Assembly: GCA_024399065.1 (NCBI GenBank)
Contig: JAKSIB010000003.1
Span: forward strand, 1 to 64,000
Source: Fibrobacter sp.
Lineage (GTDB): Bacteria; Fibrobacterota; Fibrobacteria; Fibrobacterales; Fibrobacteraceae
DNA length: 64,000 nucleotides
Reading direction: 5' to 3'
Part shown: positions 60,471 to 64,000 of the stretch, piece by piece
Numbering within the stretch: the stretch's first letter is position 1
Layout of the letters: each line of letters opens with the position of its first letter
Position numbers and translations under genes: made by a program
The notes under the pieces: generated by a model
Database searches by the model: none
What the model saw: the letters and a program-made list of their open reading frames with translations, nothing else
Told to the model about the DNA's origin: nothing

Positions 60471-61952
60471 ATGAAAGAAAGTTTAAAACTTGAGAGAAAT
60501 GAACCCGCGGCAGATGTTCTATCTAAATCCATCCGTTCTATGGGTTATTCTTTAGAATCGGCAATTGCTGATGTCATTGACAATAGCATTAGTGCTGGTG
60601 CTCATGATATTCAAGTAAAATTTCCTGTAGATCCAAATGAGGTTTACATCGCCATTTGCGATAACGGTTCTGGCATGAATAAGGCTGAACTTTTTGATGC
60701 AATGAAATATGGGAGTGTTCTAAAGGGCGATAATCGTAGTGAGTCAGATTTGGGTCGTTTTGGAATGGGTTTAAAATCGGCTTCTCATTCCCAATGCAGG
60801 CGCTTGACTGTAATTAGCAAAAAAAGTGATATGATCTCAGGTTATGTATGGGATCTTGACCTCGTTGATGAAAAGAAAGATTGGATCATGATAAATCTTT
60901 CTGAAAATCAAGTTTGCGATGTTCGCCATTATGACTATTTGAGTAATAAAAAGTCTGGTACAGTGGTCGTTTGGGAAAATTTTGATTTCATTCGGAAAGA
61001 AACTGGTGATGAATACGCAGGCATTGTTGATCAGCAAAATGCAGTGAGTGATTATTTGTCTCTGATTTTTCATCGTTTTCTTAGTAAGGATAAGAAGGAT
61101 CGACTCTCCATTAAGGTTAACAATTTCTCATTAATTCCTTTTGATCCATTTTTGGAAAGTCATAAAAAGACGACGGTGAGAAAAGAAATCACTTTGCCAA
61201 TTGAAGATGCAAATGGCGTCGAAAGAAAGATTACCGCTATCCCCTATGTCTTGCCGTTCCAAAAGGACTTGAGCGAAGAGGATAAAAAACTGTCTGGTGG
61301 CATTGAAAATTACAGAACTAAGCAAGGCTATTATATCTATCGTAATGAGCGCTTGATTGTTTGGGGAACCTGGTTTAATCGTCATCGTGATGAACTTTCC
61401 AAATATGCTCGAGTTAAGGTAGATATACCCAACACTTTGGATGACATTTGGGGTATTGACATTAAAAAGCAGAGCGCAAAGATTCCTGCAAGTATTCGTC
61501 AGCGATTGAACAGGGCTGTTGACGATGTAATGGATGCTGCGGTTAAAAAGCAGACTTATAGAGGACGTATTGCGAAAGTTAACGACGATTTTGAATATGT
61601 GTGGAATCGCATTGATAACCGAGGCAATTTTGTCTATTCCATCAATCGTGAATCCAGTCTTTTTAAACTGCTAGAATCTAAGGTCAATGAAGATGCTATG
61701 CCTTATGTAGAGATGGTTCTTAAGGAAATTGAACAAAATGTTCCATTTCAGCAGATTTATGTTGACAAATCTCAAGATAAGATCGATGAAATAGTTAGTG
61801 ATGAAAGAATTGCGGAAATTACAGAAAACGCAAAGATGATGGTCCAGATGGTTATGGAACTTAATTCCTCTCTTACGAGGGAAGAAGCTGTCGAAAACGT
61901 TTTTAAGAAAGAACCTTTCTGCAAGCATCCTGAAATTAAAGAAAAGGTGTAA
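60471..61952 (+). CDS. MutL/GHKL-like ATPase of a putative Mza defence system
   Basis: A 493-aa protein with the GHKL ATP-binding motifs of MutL/Hsp90/MORC-type proteins: N-box E29/D34/N38 in LESAIADVIDNSIS, G1 DNGSGM (64-69) and G2 GRFGMGLKSAS (95-105). The rest lacks MutL endonuclease motifs and is helical at the C-terminus. A Z1-helicase gene follows after 8 nt; the MutL-like/Z1 pair is characteristic of the Mza (MutL-Z1-AIPR) antiphage systems. ATG 60471 gives MKESLKLERN; an in-frame ATG at 60381 would place the promoter and palindrome inside the gene. Confidence 0.82.
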   Translation: MKESLKLERNEPAADVLSKSIRSMGYSLESAIADVIDNSISAGAHDIQVKFPVDPNEVYIAICDNGSGMNKAELFDAMKYGSVLKGDNRSESDLGRFGMGLKSASHSQCRRLTVISKKSDMISGYVWDLDLVDEKKDWIMINLSENQVCDVRHYDYLSNKKSGTVVVWENFDFIRKETGDEYAGIVDQQNAVSDYLSLIFHRFLSKDKKDRLSIKVNNFSLIPFDPFLESHKKTTVRKEITLPIEDANGVERKITAIPYVLPFQKDLSEEDKKLSGGIENYRTKQGYYIYRNERLIVWGTWFNRHRDELSKYARVKVDIPNTLDDIWGIDIKKQSAKIPASIRQRLNRAVDDVMDAAVKKQTYRGRIAKVNDDFEYVWNRIDNRGNFVYSINRESSLFKLLESKVNEDAMPYVEMVLKEIEQNVPFQQIYVDKSQDKIDEIVSDERIAEITENAKMMVQMVMELNSSLTREEAVENVFKKEPFCKHPEIKEKV

Positions 61953-61960
61953 GGGATACA

Positions 61961-64000
61961 ATGGCTGTAGATTTTAAGAAGGTCAATAACATTTTGCGTG
62001 CTGCAAAGAGTCTTATTGAGACTAGTGGCATCGAAAAAGAGCTGAATGAAGAAAAAATTGCAGATGTCATACAAAAGGCTGCGTTTTTTACAGGTACCGA
62101 GCTTAGCGCTGAAGAGACTGAGGCTGCAAAACGTGATTTGCAGTATCAGTACCAGGTCTATAGCGCTCCGGGTCAGAGCATTTTGGATGATTATGATCAA
62201 GAACTTTGGTATGACGATGTTAAGGGTGACATTGAACCGAAGTTTTGGAATCGCTATCGTGATTATTTAATTGATTCACAGAATTTTAGTCCGAATGTAG
62301 TGAATATCCTTGGTGATGATACCATTGATAAAAAGCTCATGAATTGTTTGGGTGATCCGAATTCATCGAAACCTTTCCTACGTCGCGGTTTGATTATTGG
62401 TGATGTTCAGTCTGGTAAGACCTCTACCTATATTGGCTTGATGTGCAAGGCTGCTGATGCCGGATATAAGGTATTCATTCTTTTGACTGGTACCATTGAG
62501 TCTTTGCGTAGACAGACTCAGGAACGTGTCGAAGAAGGATTTATTGGCATTGATATGACTGCCGATACTTCTGGCGGCAAGCGTGTAGGTGTTGGTCTTG
62601 ATAATAAGCCCCTATTCGCAAAGGCTATGACTTCTCGTATCCAGGATTTTACTGGAAACATCGACAAGATCGCGGATACTCTTGCAGGCAACAACAATGC
62701 AATTGTTTTCGTAATTAAGAAAAATACAACGTCTCTTAAGAAACTTAAGAATTGGCTTGTTTCTTTGAATGCGGATCCTGTAACAAAGAAGATTGATCAG
62801 CCCATGGTTCTGATTGATGATGAAGCCGATAACGCTTCTATCAATACCAGTGGTGATTCTGAGAACCCGACTGTGATTAATAGGATGATTCGTGAATTGG
62901 CAAGCGTATTTACTAAGTCTAATTACGTTGGCTTTACCGCGACGCCTTTTGCCAATGTGTTCATCGATCCGATTACAACGGAAGAAATGACCACTCAGGA
63001 TTTGTTCCCTGAGAACTTCATTGTCACTTTACCTACGCCTTCTAATTATGTTGGTCCCAAAAATATCTTTGACAAAGATGGCAAGCATTATAATCAGCTT
63101 GTTCCTATCACTGATGCGGGGTGCGTAGAAGATGATGGAATGCCCTTCTATTATAAACATAAAAAAGAATGGCGTGGCGATCTCCCTGAGAGTTTGACAG
63201 ATTCCATTTACGCTTTCTTCATTGCAAATACAATTCGAGATTTACGAGGTGATGAGGATAAGCATCGCTCTATGCTGATCAATATCAGTCGTTTTGTTGC
63301 AGTGCAAAAGTATATCAAGGATTGCGTTGATGAAATTTACACAAAGGCTTATAGAGCCGTTAAACACAATTTAACTGGAGCTGCAAGCGACTTAAAGGAT
63401 CCAATTCTTAAACGGATTCATGAGGTTTTTGAAGATCAATTTACGAATGCCGGAGTAACTTGGCGAGATGTGGCTAAGAATATGTTCAAGGCAATCGAAA
63501 AAATAAAGATCTGTATTGTGAACAGCTCCAAAAATTCGGAAAAGCTGGTATATAAAAAAGATGATCCGCAACGAGTTATTGCTATTGGCGGTCTCGCCCT
63601 ATCTCGCGGTCTTACTTTGGAAGGCCTCATTATCAGCTATTTCTATCGCAACACATCTACCTACGATGTTTTGATGCAAATGGGACGCTGGTTTGGTTAT
63701 CGTCGCAATTACGAGGATTTGTTCCGTATTTGGATTGCCGAAAGTTCAGCAGAATGGTATGCCGAAATTTCCGAAGCCACTGAGGCATTGAAGATAGACA
63801 TGGAACTCATGCGTGATCTTAAGTTGAAACCGAAGGACTTTGGTATTCGCGTTCGCAACAATTCCAGTGAGTTGAATATTACATCTTACAACAAGATGCG
63901 TAATACTTCTACGGAATATGAAACCGAAAGCTATTTTGGCGGCTGTGTTGAAACTCCGTATTTGCCCACTAATTATGCTGCAATTAAACAGAATTTTGAT
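61961..64000 (+). CDS. Z1-domain helicase-like ATPase of a putative Mza system, 3' end beyond window
   Basis: An open frame of 680 codons reaching the window edge. Walker A is GDVQSGKTS (147-155), Walker B-like IDDEAD (285-290), then GFTATPFAN (324-332) and the Z1 core (GGLALSRGLTLEG near 546, MQMGRWFGYR near 570). It is the helicase/translocase component expected next to the MutL-like ATPase. Nuclease and AIPR-type genes should follow to the right if the system is complete. The start lies behind AAGGGATACA. Confidence 0.88.
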   Translation, partial: MAVDFKKVNNILRAAKSLIETSGIEKELNEEKIADVIQKAAFFTGTELSAEETEAAKRDLQYQYQVYSAPGQSILDDYDQELWYDDVKGDIEPKFWNRYRDYLIDSQNFSPNVVNILGDDTIDKKLMNCLGDPNSSKPFLRRGLIIGDVQSGKTSTYIGLMCKAADAGYKVFILLTGTIESLRRQTQERVEEGFIGIDMTADTSGGKRVGVGLDNKPLFAKAMTSRIQDFTGNIDKIADTLAGNNNAIVFVIKKNTTSLKKLKNWLVSLNADPVTKKIDQPMVLIDDEADNASINTSGDSENPTVINRMIRELASVFTKSNYVGFTATPFANVFIDPITTEEMTTQDLFPENFIVTLPTPSNYVGPKNIFDKDGKHYNQLVPITDAGCVEDDGMPFYYKHKKEWRGDLPESLTDSIYAFFIANTIRDLRGDEDKHRSMLINISRFVAVQKYIKDCVDEIYTKAYRAVKHNLTGAASDLKDPILKRIHEVFEDQFTNAGVTWRDVAKNMFKAIEKIKICIVNSSKNSEKLVYKKDDPQRVIAIGGLALSRGLTLEGLIISYFYRNTSTYDVLMQMGRWFGYRRNYEDLFRIWIAESSAEWYAEISEATEALKIDMELMRDLKLKPKDFGIRVRNNSSELNITSYNKMRNTSTEYETESYFGGCVETPYLPTNYAAIKQNFD

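Noticed and set aside
1-64000. tRNA or rRNA genes
   Set aside because: No cloverleaf with TTCGA-type T-loop and no rRNA-like conserved blocks were seen; a covariance-model scan would be needed to exclude a missed tRNA.

Overview
The window is a bacterial chromosome segment that most resembles Fibrobacter (F. succinogenes or a close relative). Pointers are a lipoprotein with the Fibrobacter succinogenes major paralogous domain (TIGR02145-like), several secreted plant cell-wall glycoside hydrolases (GH9, GH127, GH44, GH74), C-terminal sorting-type and basic tails on secreted enzymes, and a recurring TATATT -10 element. This is inference from family knowledge; no 16S gene is present.

Layout. 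Positions 1-10042 are a core information-processing block: end of rplL, an attenuator-like hairpin, rpoB, rpoC, a clear promoter, rpsL and rpsG, closed by two tandem terminators. Positions 10203-13605 hold two outer-membrane barrel paralogues and two secreted paralogues of unknown role. Enolase (13717-15132) carries an unusual Lys/Ala tail. Positions 15463-21360 are a complete oppABCDF-type peptide importer whose OppB has a repeat-filled insert. Small envelope genes follow, then a GH9 cellulase, a membrane HD-GYP phosphodiesterase, an IS3 remnant and a three-gene overlapping envelope operon. Positions 29772-36501 form a polysaccharide-degradation cluster (GH127, DUF4874/DUF4832, GH44). After it come rpe, a histone-H1-like/glycogen-binding-domain fusion, a macro-domain protein, a vWA protein, a CotH lipoprotein, the paralogous-domain lipoprotein, lysA, a GH74 xyloglucanase and a divergent PRPP synthetase.

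From about 50.4 kb the sequence becomes accessory and defence-like. It contains a DUF6261-like gene, a roughly 770-bp array of about 19 degenerate units with a 43-bp period, three Rpn-family PD-(D/E)XK nuclease genes, a truncated PIN toxin with its partner, gene fragments, an AlbA_2/ATPase protein, an uncharacterised 202-aa protein, and the first two genes (MutL-like ATPase and Z1 helicase) of what looks like an Mza-type antiphage system that runs off the right edge.

The most interesting observations are these. (1) All three Rpn genes carry an in-frame internal AGGAG-N6-ATG that would make a C-terminal coiled-coil protein, matching the intragenic antitoxin layout described for E. coli Rpn. 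(2) The 43-bp phased array is not CRISPR and is not coding. (3) A histone-like tail is fused to a glycogen-binding domain, with a similar tail on enolase. (4) OppB contains six short repeats. (5) Two clusters of repeated operator-like boxes are seen. No tRNA, rRNA or CRISPR array was found. Alignments and family names are from reading and memory; no database search was run.
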